Source: Streptomyces sp. NBC_00078 (lineage in GTDB: Bacteria; Actinomycetota; Actinomycetes; Streptomycetales; Streptomycetaceae). Taken from it: DNA of 64,000 bases. Positions 42,926 to 52,556 of this stretch are shown here, in pieces (position 1 is the stretch's first letter; the number at the start of each line of letters is the position of its first letter). Where the stretch lies: NCBI RefSeq assembly GCF_026343335.1, contig NZ_JAPELX010000001.1:8866001-8930000 (forward strand), written 5' to 3'. The translations under genes and the position numbers were made by a program. The notes under the pieces are model-generated. The model had not been told where the DNA came from. It did no database searches and worked only from the letters and a program-made list of their open reading frames with translations.

Positions 42926-45262
42926 TCAGAGACTGACGATCTGCCAGTCCTGGTTGGCACCGCCGGCGATGGGCCATTGGATGATGTCGGCGTGGTCGGC
43001 GGTCGATCCGCTGTCTACGTCGGCGCACCATCCGGTGTGGACGTTGACGAGCCGGTAGTAGCCACTGGTGGTGGAGGGGACCAGTTTCCACCACTGCGCG
43101 TTGTCACCGTTGTCGATTCCCTGGGTCAGGGTTGCGCCCTGGGTGGAGTTGGGGCTCTGCAGGAGCTTGCCGCTCTTGACGTTGGACAGCCGGAAGGAGC
43201 CGTCGGCGTTCGGCAGGAGCTTCCACTGCTGGTTGGTCCCGCCGCCATAGGGCCACTGGATGAGCGGGGCGCCGTCGGCGGTGGAGGCGTCGGCGACGTC
43301 CAGCGCCTTGCCGCTGTTGCGGTTGATGAGCTTGTGCGTGCCCAGGTCCGCGGTGAAGGGCCGGTCGTAGACCTCTAGGTTGCGGATGGACGCGTATGTG
43401 GCGGAAGGCAGACCGGTGACGGTGACGCGGACGTAGCGTGCCTGCGTCCGGAACACCACCGTCTGGATCTGGCTGGTGCTGGTGGTGGCAGTGTTGTCGG
43501 CGAGCATGGTCCAAGTGCTGTTGTCGGTGGAACCCTCGATCTTGTAACGGTAGTTCCGTCCGTCCAACTCCCAGGCGATACGGGTGCCGGTCAGCGAGCG
43601 GGTGGAGCCGAGGTCGACCTTGAGCCAGTGGCCGGTCTGGCCGTCGTTGGCGCACCAGCGGGTGGCGGTGGAGCCGTCGAGGGCCTTGGCGGCGGTGTTG
43701 CCCTTGGAGGTCTCCTCGCTGTCCGCCGTCGCCGTCTTGCCGGCGGTGATGTCGGCCGGCTGCACGGAGCGGTCCAGGGTGATGCCGACGACGCTGTCCT
43801 GGGGGTGGGTGGTGCGGTCGATGCCGTTGATCGTGACCCGGCCGTCGCTCGCCACCGAGTAGGTCAGGCCGGCCCCGGAGCGTACGTCGAAGACGCGGGC
43901 GACCTGGGCGTCGCCGATGGGGAGGGTGGTGAAGGTGGTGCCGCTGTAGCCGGGCAGCAGGTGGACGTAGAAGGTGTTGTCCTTGTAGGTGAAGCCGTAC
44001 TGGCCGTCGACCGGGTTCCAGGGGCCGCCGCGGGTGCCGTAGATCGACTGGCCGCAGGCGGTCATGAAGGTGCCGATCTGGCGCAGCAGGCTCGCCTGGC
44101 CCGAAGGCACGGTGCCGTGCCGGTCGGGGCCGACGTTGACCATCGCGGTCATGTTCCGGATCCAGCAGTTGACCAGGATGTTCATGGCGGTGCCGTAGGC
44201 CATGCTAGGGGAGTTGGTGTATCCCCAGGCGCCGCCGACGGTGAACACCTTCTCGACGAGTCGGCCCGTACGGATCGCCCCGCTCGGGACCGAGGGGCCT
44301 TCGTCGCTCTCGTAGTCGCCCTTCCAGCCGGAGCGTGAGGTGGCGACGATGTCGGGCTGGTGCTTGCGGACCATGCCCATGAGTCCGAGCGGCTTGCCGG
44401 ACGCGTCGGTCTCGCCGTATGCGGCGTCCACCGGCCACTGGTTGGCCGTGTCGCGGTACTGGCCGGATTCCCAGAAGAACGCGCCGTCCGCGTCCGTGCC
44501 CTTCTCCGCGATCCAGCCGCCGTCCCACCACAGGTCGTCGATGACGCCGTACTGGGTGACGAGTTCCTTGATGGACTCGTACACCTCCGTTTTCATGATC
44601 CGCGCGTTCTCCTTGTGCGCGGGATCGGTGGTGTAACCCCAGGGGTTGGACGCGCAGTTGGTGCCGGTGACGTCGTAGTAGCCGGGGTAGCGCCAGTCGA
44701 TCGGCGAGTAATACAGGCCCACCTTCAGTCCGGCCGCCCGTACCGCCGACACGTAGTCCTTGACGAAGTCACGGCTGAGCGGCGCCTGCCCCGAGCTCCA
44801 GGCGTTGGGGTGGTTGAGCGGCCACAGTGCGAAGCCGTCGTGGTGACGGGTGGTCAGAGTCGTGTACTTCGCGCCGAAGTCCTTCGCCAACTGCGCCCAC
44901 GCTGCGGGGTCGTACGCGTCCGCAGTGAACTGCTCACTCGTGGCGTCGGTGACGTACTTCTTGTAGTTCTCCGGCGTAACAGGCCCGTTGTGCATCCACC
45001 ACTCACCCCTGGCCGGGCCCGCGTACGGCCCCCAGTGGATGAACATGCCCAGCTTGGCGTCCATCAGCCACTGGATCTTGGAGTCCGGCTGCTGCTCGAG
45101 ACCCAGGTCGACCTGGGGGATCCGCAGCGGAGGCAGCGGCAGGGGGGTGGGGGCAGTCGCCGCGTACGCGGGCGTCGCCAGTGCGGCGGAGCCGACCGTG
45201 GCGGCCACCGTCATGGCCGCCATTCCGGCGAGAACTGATCTGCGGGAGATGGATTCCGGCAC
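42926..45262 (-). CDS. Secreted GH29 alpha-L-fucosidase with CBM32 and RICIN modules
   Basis: A 778-residue exported glycosidase. The twin-arginine signal (ISRRSVLAGMAAMTVAAT) is followed by the GH29 catalytic domain at about 45-475: LGMFIHWGPYAG, RHHDGFALWPLNHPNAW, and YGVIDDLWWDGGW near 240, where the Asp of WWDGG is the likely nucleophile. A discoidin/CBM32 module is at about 510-640 (GHWLKVDLGSTRSLTGTRIA), and a C-terminal RICIN/CBM13 at about 645-778 has NQQWKL, AQWWKL and NQDWQI repeats. It releases alpha-linked L-fucose outside the cell. An operator-like motif lies about 130 bases upstream. Confidence 0.92.
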   Translation of the reverse strand: MPESISRRSVLAGMAAMTVAATVGSAALATPAYAATAPTPLPLPPLRIPQVDLGLEQQPDSKIQWLMDAKLGMFIHWGPYAGPARGEWWMHNGPVTPENYKKYVTDATSEQFTADAYDPAAWAQLAKDFGAKYTTLTTRHHDGFALWPLNHPNAWSSGQAPLSRDFVKDYVSAVRAAGLKVGLYYSPIDWRYPGYYDVTGTNCASNPWGYTTDPAHKENARIMKTEVYESIKELVTQYGVIDDLWWDGGWIAEKGTDADGAFFWESGQYRDTANQWPVDAAYGETDASGKPLGLMGMVRKHQPDIVATSRSGWKGDYESDEGPSVPSGAIRTGRLVEKVFTVGGAWGYTNSPSMAYGTAMNILVNCWIRNMTAMVNVGPDRHGTVPSGQASLLRQIGTFMTACGQSIYGTRGGPWNPVDGQYGFTYKDNTFYVHLLPGYSGTTFTTLPIGDAQVARVFDVRSGAGLTYSVASDGRVTINGIDRTTHPQDSVVGITLDRSVQPADITAGKTATADSEETSKGNTAAKALDGSTATRWCANDGQTGHWLKVDLGSTRSLTGTRIAWELDGRNYRYKIEGSTDNSTWTMLADNTATTSTSQIQTVVFRTQARYVRVTVTGLPSATYASIRNLEVYDRPFTADLGTHKLINRNSGKALDVADASTADGAPLIQWPYGGGTNQQWKLLPNADGSFRLSNVKSGKLLQSPNSTQGATLTQGIDNGDNAQWWKLVPSTTSGYYRLVNVHTGWCADVDSGSTADHADIIQWPIAGGANQDWQIVSL

Positions 45263-45391
45263 CGTGATGTCCTGTTCGTTTCGTCCGAACCCCGCCCGGT
45301 ATCGGCGACTGTGGGCAAGGGGGAGGGGCAGCGCGGCTCAGGTAGTGGGACCCGGCCCGTAAGAGTCTCGGACCAATGGCTCACTGCACTG

Positions 45392-45406
45392 ATACATCGG
45401 ATGGAT
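45392..45406. promoter_or_regulatory. Putative GntR operator 1 (GH29/GH43 intergenic)
   Basis: ATACATCGGATGGAT matches the palindromic consensus ATACATCGGATGTAT at 14 of 15 positions. It is positioned between the diverging GH29 and GH43 genes, on the GH29 side. Confidence 0.6.
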
Positions 45407-45499
45407 TAACGAACATGAACGATGCCTCTGTCCAGCCCTGTGACACAATTCTTTGCAGGAGGCGGACAAACTGTCCGAGCGGACTCTGGTCGCTGGCTC

Positions 45500-45514
45500 G
45501 GACATTGGATGTAT
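45500..45514. promoter_or_regulatory. Putative GntR operator 2 (GH43 promoter)
   Basis: GGACATTGGATGTAT matches the consensus ATACATCGGATGTAT at 12 of 15 positions, with the outer half GGATGTAT intact. It is about 196 bases before the GH43 start. Confidence 0.5.
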
Positions 45515-45709
45515 CGAGGTGTTGACGTGGTTCCTGCCGCGCCCCTACCGTGCTCCATCGGAATCGCACAGCTTCTTACATTTCCCCAAGTTCCCCTGAG
45601 CGTGGATGCCTTGGGGGCCTTCAGCGGCCTGGACGGGCCGATCGCCCTCTTCCGTGACCTCGCGCATCCCCCCGAGTGTCCGTTCGCCAAACGAAAGGTG
45701 CGGAACCCG

Positions 45710-47149
45710 ATGCCCCGTCGTGCCTGCCTGCTTCTGTTGTCCCTACTTCTGGGGGTGGTCGGACTGCTGTCCGCCGGCGCGCCCGCGCAGGCCGCCCCGC
45801 TCACCGTGACCAACGGAATCCAGTTCACCGACACCACCGGAGCCGTCGTGCACGCCCACGGCGGTGGCGTGATCAAGGTCGGCGCGTACTACTACTGGTT
45901 CGGCGAGAACCGGAATCCGGACAACAGCTTCAAGGCGGTCTCGGCGTACCGGTCGACGGACCTCAAGACCTGGGAGTTCCGCAACAACGTCCTCACCCAG
46001 AGCAGCGCTCCCGAGCTGGCAGCCGCGAACATCGAGCGGCCGAAGGTGATCTACAACAGCACCACCGGCAAGTTCGTGATGTGGATGCACAAGGAGACCA
46101 GCACCGACTACACCCAGGCCCGGGCCGCGGTCGCGGTCTCCAGCACGGTCGACGGCACCTACACCTACCAGGGGAGCTTCCGGCCGCTCGGTGAAATGTC
46201 CCGGGACGACACCCTGTTCAAGGACGACGACGGCACGGCCTACTTCATCTCGGCCGCGAACAACAACGCCGACCTCCACATCTACAAGCTGAGCGCCGAC
46301 TACACCGGCATCGACAGCCTGGTCGCCAACCCGTGGCCCGGTGCCTACCGCGAGGCGCCGGCGCTTTTCAAGCGGGGCGGCGTCTACTTCATGCTGAGCT
46401 CCACCACCAGCGGCTGGAACCCCAACCAGCAGCGCTACGCCACCGCCACCAGCCTCACCGGTCCCTGGACGGCCATGGCGGACGTCGGTGACGCGACGGC
46501 CTACGGTTCCCAGACCACCTACGTCCTCCCCGTCCAGGGCACTGCGGGCACTTCGTACCTGTACATGGGCGACCGCTGGGGCAACTCGATGGGCGGCACG
46601 GTCAACGACTCGCAGTACGTCTGGCTGCCTCTGACCTTCCCCACCAGCCGGACCATGGACCTACCCTGGTACCCGCAGGTCGCCATCGACACAGCCGCCG
46701 GCACGGTCACCGGCGTGGGCGGCGGGCCGTACTACAACCTGGTCGCACGGCACAGCGGTCGTTGTGTCGACGTCGCGGACAACGCCGCCGCCGACAGCCA
46801 TGACGTGGTGCAGTGGGACTGCAACGGCGGCCTCAACCAGCAGTGGCGGCTGAAGGACGCCGGCGGCGGTTACGTCCAGGTCATCGCCGAGCACAGCGGC
46901 AAGTGCCTGGACGTCGCGAACGCCTCCACCGCGGACGGCGCCTCGGTGCAGCAGTACCACTGCACCACCGGCACCAACCAGCAGTGGCTCCTGCAGGACC
47001 AGGGCAACGGCTACTCCCACCTCGTCGCCCGGCACAGCGGCGAGTGCCTGGACGTGGAGAACGGCTCCACCGCCAACGGAGCCCGCCTCATCCAGTGGCC
47101 CTGTGGCACCGGCACCAACCAGCAGTTCCAGCAGCGCACTGCTTCTTAA
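45710..47149 (+). CDS. Secreted GH43 family glycosidase with RICIN module (galactanase-like)
   Basis: A 479-residue exported enzyme. The signal peptide is MPRRACLLLLSLLLGVVGLL to about APAQA. The five-bladed propeller (about 35-340) begins with VHAHGGGVIKVGAYYYWFGE, the pattern seen in the exo-beta-1,3-galactanase branch of GH43, and continues NIERPKVIYN, SRDDTLFKDDDGTAYF and YREAPALFKRGG. The RICIN/CBM13 module (about 345-479) has three repeats ending NQQWRL, NQQWLL, NQQFQQ. The ATG at 45710 is chosen because it opens the signal peptide and has GAAAGGTG upstream. Likely trims arabinogalactan-type chains; specificity is inferred. Confidence 0.87.
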   Translation: MPRRACLLLLSLLLGVVGLLSAGAPAQAAPLTVTNGIQFTDTTGAVVHAHGGGVIKVGAYYYWFGENRNPDNSFKAVSAYRSTDLKTWEFRNNVLTQSSAPELAAANIERPKVIYNSTTGKFVMWMHKETSTDYTQARAAVAVSSTVDGTYTYQGSFRPLGEMSRDDTLFKDDDGTAYFISAANNNADLHIYKLSADYTGIDSLVANPWPGAYREAPALFKRGGVYFMLSSTTSGWNPNQQRYATATSLTGPWTAMADVGDATAYGSQTTYVLPVQGTAGTSYLYMGDRWGNSMGGTVNDSQYVWLPLTFPTSRTMDLPWYPQVAIDTAAGTVTGVGGGPYYNLVARHSGRCVDVADNAAADSHDVVQWDCNGGLNQQWRLKDAGGGYVQVIAEHSGKCLDVANASTADGASVQQYHCTTGTNQQWLLQDQGNGYSHLVARHSGECLDVENGSTANGARLIQWPCGTGTNQQFQQRTAS

Positions 47150-47156
47150 GCTGCTG

Positions 47157-47202
47157 AGTCTCCTCACGGAACCCTGTGAACAGCTCGTTGCATGAGGAGA
47201 CT
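47157..47202 (+). terminator. Stem-loop after the GH43 gene
   Basis: AGTCTCCTCA (47157-47166) and TGAGGAGACT (47193-47202) are perfect 10-base inverted arms starting eight bases after the GH43 stop. Likely terminator. Confidence 0.5.
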
Positions 47203-47489
47203 GAAGCATGGAGTCACGGTCCGAACTTCGTTCGGCATCTCGACAGTTGGGCGGTCTCCACGGCCGCCGAGCTACAGGACGCCACCCTCCAGGTCGGCTA
47301 CTGAGCGATCCCCGGCAGCCGTACGGCGGGGCTGCGGCGGCGCGGACCGGCCACAACCCCGCCGTGCGGGACGCCGGACGTCGCTCCAGACCGGCCGACT
47401 TCAGCCAGGACTTGGTCACGTCGAGCGGGTCCTTGTTCTCAGCTGGCCCGGGAGTCCAGGTCCGGGCAGCCTTCCGCACCGGAACGTCG
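47203..47489. other. Non-coding stretch after GH43
   Basis: No intact gene. A short plus frame (HLDSWAVSTAAELQDATLQV) might be the end of an old gene but is not identifiable. Confidence 0.4.
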
Positions 47490-47745
47490 CGCGTACCCGA
47501 GTGATCTGTCCGATGCCCGCTCGGAGTTGATCGAGCCGGTGCTGCCGCCTGGCGCTTCGAACGCCGGGGCCGGGCTGTGGACTTCGGCCGGTCACCTCGG
47601 CACGGCCTGCGCTGAAGTGGGCCGGGAGGGTATGCGCTGCCGGCAACTGGCCGTCGTGCTGGGCTTGGAGGTGGTCCCGGCGAAGGCCGAGGGACTGCGA
47701 TCGAAAGCGAAACGCCTGGAGGGGCGAGGGTGGGCACTCCATGTG
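47490..47745 (+). pseudogene. Transposase and HTH-like gene remnants
   Basis: Two plus-strand scraps. The first, YPSDLSDARSELIEPVLPPG (about 47494-47555), is the N-terminus of an IS5-type transposase. The second (about 47620-47745), REGMRCRQLAVVLGLEVVPA then KAEGLRSKAKRLEGRGWALH, resembles the helix-turn-helix segment of a small Streptomyces regulator or IS-associated protein. Both are out of context and non-functional. Confidence 0.5.
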
Positions 47746-48132
47746 CGGCCGAGAGTGTTGGGTTCGGGTCCCCTCGGCCCGGAAGCCTCAGGTGCGGTCT
47801 TCGGCAGCCGTCAACCCGTATGCAAGGCCTTGTGATTCGGGGACTCGCGCACGGGTTCCCGTAGCAAGGCATCCAAAAATCTCGAAACCCCAGCGCCTTC
47901 CCCTGCGGTGATGCAGGGCCCGGCCGGCAGCCCAGTGCAGTCAAGTCCGGCCGGTGCGCCGCAGTCGTGCGGACTTGCGCTTCAACCATGCGAGGGCGAT
48001 GCGGAAGGTTCCCGCATGCGGGCAACTCTCCACTGACCCTCTGCTCAATCATCGGATCCATTTGGCATGGCAGTCCCGGAGAGGCTGTCAAGAATCCAGT
48101 TCGTTCGACGTCTTCCTTTTAAGCCCCTCGAC
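47746..48132. other. Upstream region of the GH95-like gene
   Basis: No coding sequence of note. It should contain the promoter of the GH95-like gene; the operator-like motif lies at its end (48133-48147). Confidence 0.5.
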
Positions 48133-48147
48133 ATACATCCTATCTAT
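48133..48147. promoter_or_regulatory. Putative GntR operator 3 (GH95-like promoter)
   Basis: ATACATCCTATCTAT matches the reverse-complement consensus ATACATCCGATGTAT at 13 of 15 positions, 46 bases before the GH95-like start codon. Confidence 0.5.
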
Positions 48148-48193
48148 CGCTCTCCTGTTACCCGCCGCTGTTCACCGCAAGGAAGCCGCAACC

Positions 48194-50995
48194 ATGGCTG
48201 TTCTCCGAAGAAGTACCGCATCGGGCGCCGTCGGCGTGCTGGCTCTGGCCGCTGCCCTCATCATCGCTCCGCCCGGGCCGGCCGCCCACGCCGCCGCCGG
48301 CACCACCGCCTGGCAGTCGGGCCAGTTCAACGTCGACACCCCGAACCTGGTGCGCCGCTCGAACGTGGTGCTCGGCAGGCCCAACAACGATCAGTCGCAG
48401 TTCATGCCGCTCGGCAACGGAACGCTCGGCGCGGCCGTCTGGGCGGCGGGCGGCTTCACCGCACAGCTGAACCGGTCGGACACGATGCCCGACCGGAAGT
48501 CGCCCGGATGGCTGACCATCCCGGGACTCGCCAAGCTCACCAGTGCACCCGACTACACCGCCCACCTGGACCTGTACGACGGCACGTTCACCGAGTCCGG
48601 CGGCGGCTTGACGGCGACCGTGTACGTCCGCGCCGACAAGGACGAGATGGTCGTCGACGTCACCGGCGCCGAGCCCAACACCACCCAGACCGCGCAGTTG
48701 GCCCTGTGGTCCGGCCGCTCTCCGCAGGCGCAGGCATCCGGCTCGACCGGCACGCTCGCCGAGACCTGGACGGACAGCTCCGAAGCGGGGGCCACCGGCG
48801 ACACCTTCGGCTCGCTCGGCGCCGTTACCGCCGGCGGAACGGGCGTCACCGCCTCCGTCGTCGACTCCAAGACCGTGAAGGTGTCTTTCAAACCGAAATC
48901 CGACGGCAGCTTCCGGGTCGTCGCTGCCGCCCCCCACTGGACCGGAGGGAACGCCCAGTCCACCGCCACAACCCTGCTCGGCTCGGACGCGACGAGCGGC
49001 TCCTCGACCCTTCAGTCGGGGCACCTGTCCTGGTGGCACTCGTTCTGGAACCACATCGGCCTGATCAAGTACTCCTCCTCGGACGGCAGCGCCGACTACC
49101 TGGAGAGCCTGCGCTCCCTCGACCTGTACGACGCGGCGGCCGAGAGCCGGGACACCTACCCGGGCTCTCAGGCGGGGGTCGCCGACCTGTTCTCCCCCTA
49201 CCAGGACAGCCACAGGTGGGACCCGGGTGCCTGGTGGCACTGGAACACCCGCATGCAGGTCCAGGCAAACCTCTCCGCCGGCGCCTTCGACCTCAACGCC
49301 CCCTACTTCCGCCTCTACCGCGACAACCTGAGCAACATCCAGGCCTGGACCAAGGCCCGCATGGGCAACCGTGCGGGCATCTGCGTCCCGGAGACGATGC
49401 GCTTCAACGGCGCCGGCTACGAGAACGGAAGCAATTACGTTGCGCTGAACTGTGACTCCGGGTCCGGCCCCACCTGGAACGCCCGCACCATCAGCACCGG
49501 CGCAGAGGTCGGCCTGTGGGTGTGGCAGCAGTACCTGATGACCCGCGACCAGTCCTTCCTGAGCGCCAACTACCCGCTGATGGCCGAGGCCGCCCGGTTC
49601 CTGCTGGCCTACTCGACCACCGGCGCGGACGGCAACCTGCACACCTTCCCGTCCAACGCACACGAGACGCAGTGGGACGTCCACGACCCGACCACCGACA
49701 TCGCGGCGATGCAGGCCCTGTTCCCCGCCACTGTCCAGGCGGCACAGACCCTCGGGCAGGACGCCGACCTCGTCACCCAGCTGAACGCCGCGATCCCCAA
49801 GATCCGTCCGTTCGCCCGCACCGACGCCTCGACGCAGTCCCAAGTGCTCACCCCCGCCGACGATGCAGCCGGCAACGACGTCATCGCACCCTCCTACGAC
49901 CCCACCGCCACGAAGCACAACAGTGAGAACATCGGCCTGGAGCCGGTGTGGCCCTACAACCTGATCGGCGACTCGGGCAACATGTCCGACCTGGCCAAAC
50001 GCACGTACACCAACCGCCCCAACAAGCTGGCCAACGACTGGAGCAACGACCCGATCCAGGCCGCCCGCCTCGGCCTGGGCGACGAGGTCGCGTCCACCCT
50101 GACCGCACTGACCAAGAAGTACCAGAAACTCCCGTCGGGCCTGGCTACCTTCGTGGGCAGCGAGCCCTACGGCGAGCAGCTGGGCGTGGCCTCCGCCGCG
50201 CTCGGCGAGGCGCTGATCCAGGACTACGACGGACTGCTGCGCATCGCCCCCGCCCTGCCGTCCGGCTGGGACGCGGACGGCACGGTGTACGTCCAGGGCG
50301 GTCACAGGGTCTCCGTCCAGGTGCACGGCGGCACGATCACCACGGTCGGCATCAACGCCGGATCCACGGGCACCATGAACGTCCGCAATCCTTGGCCGGG
50401 CCATCAGGTCCAGGTCGTCGACGGCGGCGACGAGAGCACCGTGGTGGTCGCCGCGACCTCCGCCGCGCAGATCTCGATCCCCGTCACCAACGGCCACTCC
50501 TACCTGGTGCAGCAGCCGTCCGACCCGGTCAGCGCCCGCACCGTCGTCTCGGTGACCGGCACCCCGGCCACCCAGATGCGCACGCTCGGGTCGGCCTCGA
50601 TCGGCCTGCCCGCCACCAGCAAGCTCGTCAGCGCCGCTTCCGGCCGCTGCCTGGACGACCCGGGCGCCAGCACCACGGCCGGTACCCAGGTCGACATCTG
50701 GGACTGCGACGGCGGAGCGAACCAGCAGTGGACCTACACCTCGGGCAGGGCCCTGACCACCAAGGGGCTGTGCCTGGACGCCTACCAAAGCGGCAAGACA
50801 CCGGGCACGAAGGTCATCCTGTGGAACTGCTCGGGCAGCTCCAACCAGCAGTGGACACCCCAACCGGACGGCACCGTAAAGAGCGTTCAGTCGGCCCTGT
50901 GCCTGGACGTCACCAACGGCGCCACCACCAACGGCACCCTGATGGAGCTGTGGAACTGCAGCGCCTCCGCCAACCAGCGGTGGACCACCAGCTGA
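48194..50995 (+). CDS. Secreted GH95-like glycoside hydrolase with RICIN module
   Basis: A 933-residue exported enzyme. The signal peptide is RRSTASGAVGVLALAAALII to about AHAAA. An N-terminal beta-sandwich (about 35-270; FMPLGNGTLGAAVWAAGG) precedes the (alpha/alpha)6 barrel: GAWWHWNTRMQVQANLSAGA near 350, FPSNAHETQWDVHDPTTD near 480, GLEPVWPYNLIGD. A C-terminal sandwich follows. The RICIN/CBM13 at about 805-933 has NQQWTY, NQQWTP, NQRWTT. HWNTRMQ aligns with the H-x-N-x-N-x-Q of GH95 fucosidases, but the second Asn is Arg, so the substrate could differ. Start by ATG after AAGGA. Confidence 0.85.
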   Translation: MAVLRRSTASGAVGVLALAAALIIAPPGPAAHAAAGTTAWQSGQFNVDTPNLVRRSNVVLGRPNNDQSQFMPLGNGTLGAAVWAAGGFTAQLNRSDTMPDRKSPGWLTIPGLAKLTSAPDYTAHLDLYDGTFTESGGGLTATVYVRADKDEMVVDVTGAEPNTTQTAQLALWSGRSPQAQASGSTGTLAETWTDSSEAGATGDTFGSLGAVTAGGTGVTASVVDSKTVKVSFKPKSDGSFRVVAAAPHWTGGNAQSTATTLLGSDATSGSSTLQSGHLSWWHSFWNHIGLIKYSSSDGSADYLESLRSLDLYDAAAESRDTYPGSQAGVADLFSPYQDSHRWDPGAWWHWNTRMQVQANLSAGAFDLNAPYFRLYRDNLSNIQAWTKARMGNRAGICVPETMRFNGAGYENGSNYVALNCDSGSGPTWNARTISTGAEVGLWVWQQYLMTRDQSFLSANYPLMAEAARFLLAYSTTGADGNLHTFPSNAHETQWDVHDPTTDIAAMQALFPATVQAAQTLGQDADLVTQLNAAIPKIRPFARTDASTQSQVLTPADDAAGNDVIAPSYDPTATKHNSENIGLEPVWPYNLIGDSGNMSDLAKRTYTNRPNKLANDWSNDPIQAARLGLGDEVASTLTALTKKYQKLPSGLATFVGSEPYGEQLGVASAALGEALIQDYDGLLRIAPALPSGWDADGTVYVQGGHRVSVQVHGGTITTVGINAGSTGTMNVRNPWPGHQVQVVDGGDESTVVVAATSAAQISIPVTNGHSYLVQQPSDPVSARTVVSVTGTPATQMRTLGSASIGLPATSKLVSAASGRCLDDPGASTTAGTQVDIWDCDGGANQQWTYTSGRALTTKGLCLDAYQSGKTPGTKVILWNCSGSSNQQWTPQPDGTVKSVQSALCLDVTNGATTNGTLMELWNCSASANQRWTTS

Positions 50996-51008
50996 TCGCC
51001 TAATGGGA

Positions 51009-51041
51009 GCTACGGAGCCGGGGAATGCTCGGGTCCGTAGC
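51009..51041 (+). terminator. Stem-loop after the GH95-like gene
   Basis: GCTACGGAGCC (51009-51019) pairs with GGGTCCGTAGC (51031-51041) with one mismatch, 13 bases after the stop. Likely terminator. Confidence 0.55.
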
Positions 51042-51242
51042 CGCCAGCAGGTGAGCGCTACCGACGCCGGAAGCATTCGACTTCTGAGGTCAGACCGTGC
51101 CCCTGCTGGTCGGCCGGGAGGCCAGACCGTTGATGGGGTGGCGTGCCCGCCGGGCAGTGGGGCGTGAGCACTGGATCCATTAGGCCGCGTGCCGTGCCTT
51201 CCGCAGGCTGCATGGAGCAAAGCACCTGACCAGGAGGACGAG

Positions 51243-52469
51243 TTGCTGCTGATCGGCGATGACTGGGCCGAAGACCACCACGACGTCGAGGTCCAGGACG
51301 AGGCAGGCCGAAAACTCGCCGCGGCGAGGCTGCCCGAGGGCGTGGAGGGAATCGCGAAGCTGCACGAGCTCCTGGCCAAGCACGGCGGCGAGGGCCTGGA
51401 TGCCGCCGACGTGGTGGTGGGGATCGAGACCGACCGCGGCTCCTGGGTGCAGGCCCTGATCGCCTCCGGCTACCAGGTCTATGCCATCAACCCGCGGCAG
51501 GTCGCCCGGTTCAAGGAACGCTATGCCTCCTCCGGCGCCAAGAGCGACAGGGGCGACGCGCACGCGCTGGCGGACATGGTCCGCATCGACCGGGCCCAGC
51601 TGCGGCCGGTGGCCGGGGACAGCGAGCAGGCGCAGGCCGTCAAGGTCGTCGCCCGCGCCCACCAGACCTTGATCTGGGAACGCGTTCGCACGTTCCAGCG
51701 GCTGCGCAGCACGCTGCGCGAGTACTTCCCCGCCGCCCTGGCCGCCTACGCGGACCTCACCCTGACCAGCACGGACGCCCTGGAACTGCTGATCAAGGCC
51801 CCTACCCCGGCGGCCGGGGCGAAGTTGACCCGTGCCCAGATCACCGCCGTTCTGGCCCGTGCCCGCCGGCGCAACCGGGACGCGAAAGCGGCCACGATCC
51901 AGGCCGCGCTGCGCGAACGGCAGCTGGGCCTGCCCGAGCCGGTCACGACCGCCTACGCGGCCACCGTCACCGCTCACGCGAAGCTGCTGATCGCCCTGAA
52001 CGAGCAGATAGCCGACCTGGAAGGGCAGGTGAGGGCCCATTTTCTCAAGCACCCAGACGCTGAGATCTACCTCTCGATGCCCGGCATCGCGGAGATCACC
52101 GGCGCCCGGGTGCTCGCCGAGTTCGGGGACGACCCCACCCGCTACGCGTCCGCCAAAGCCCGCAAGAACTACGCCGGCACCAGCCCCATCACCCGGGCCT
52201 CCGGCAAGAGCCATACCGTCCAGGCCCGCTACGTCCGCAACAACCGGCTCGCCGATGCGTTGCAGACCCAGGCGTTCTCCGCCCTGCGCGCCTCGCCCGG
52301 CGCCCGCCACTACTACGACAAACAACGCGCCCGCGAGGCCGGTTACAACCCGGCCCTGCGGCAGCTCGGCAACCGCCTCGTCGGCATCCTCCACGGATGC
52401 CTCAAGACCCGAACCCTCTACGACGAAGCGACCGCCTGGTCGCACCACGCCCACACCCCTGCCGCTTGA
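51243..52469 (+). CDS. IS110-family transposase
   Basis: A 408-residue transposase of the IS110 type (DEDD). The RuvC-like N-domain begins LLIGDDWAEDHHDVEVQDEA with the first Asp, then VGIETDRGSWVQALIASGYQ with the Glu, and KSDRGDAHALADMVR with the last acidic residues. The C-terminal Transposase_20 domain has LSMPGIAEITGARVLAEFGD and KARKNYAGTSPITRASGKSH. TTG at 51243 is chosen, with AGGAGG just upstream. IS110 elements have no terminal inverted repeats, so the ends are not defined here. The gene looks intact. It separates the GH95-like gene from the lut remnants. Confidence 0.9.
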   Translation: MLLIGDDWAEDHHDVEVQDEAGRKLAAARLPEGVEGIAKLHELLAKHGGEGLDAADVVVGIETDRGSWVQALIASGYQVYAINPRQVARFKERYASSGAKSDRGDAHALADMVRIDRAQLRPVAGDSEQAQAVKVVARAHQTLIWERVRTFQRLRSTLREYFPAALAAYADLTLTSTDALELLIKAPTPAAGAKLTRAQITAVLARARRRNRDAKAATIQAALRERQLGLPEPVTTAYAATVTAHAKLLIALNEQIADLEGQVRAHFLKHPDAEIYLSMPGIAEITGARVLAEFGDDPTRYASAKARKNYAGTSPITRASGKSHTVQARYVRNNRLADALQTQAFSALRASPGARHYYDKQRAREAGYNPALRQLGNRLVGILHGCLKTRTLYDEATAWSHHAHTPAA

Positions 52470-52499
52470 CACCAAACGACATGGGGTGTCTGACCAGTC

Positions 52500-52545
52500 G
52501 CCGCCCGCGGCCCCGCCTGCACCAGCAGGCGGGGCCGCGGGCGGC
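52500..52545 (+). terminator. Perfect 21-bp hairpin after the IS110 transposase
   Basis: Arms at 52500-52520 and 52525-52545 (starting GCCGCCCGCGG, ending CCGCGGGCGGC) pair without mismatch around the loop ACCA, 31 bases after the transposase stop. An exceptionally strong GC-rich stem: either terminator or part of the element's end. Confidence 0.7.
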
Positions 52546-52556
52546 AGGTGTCTCGG

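Noticed and set aside
48158..51379. Very long minus-strand open frame opposite the GH95-like gene
   Set aside because: Val/Gly/Arg-rich mirror of the plus-strand gene; an artefact of strong third-position GC.
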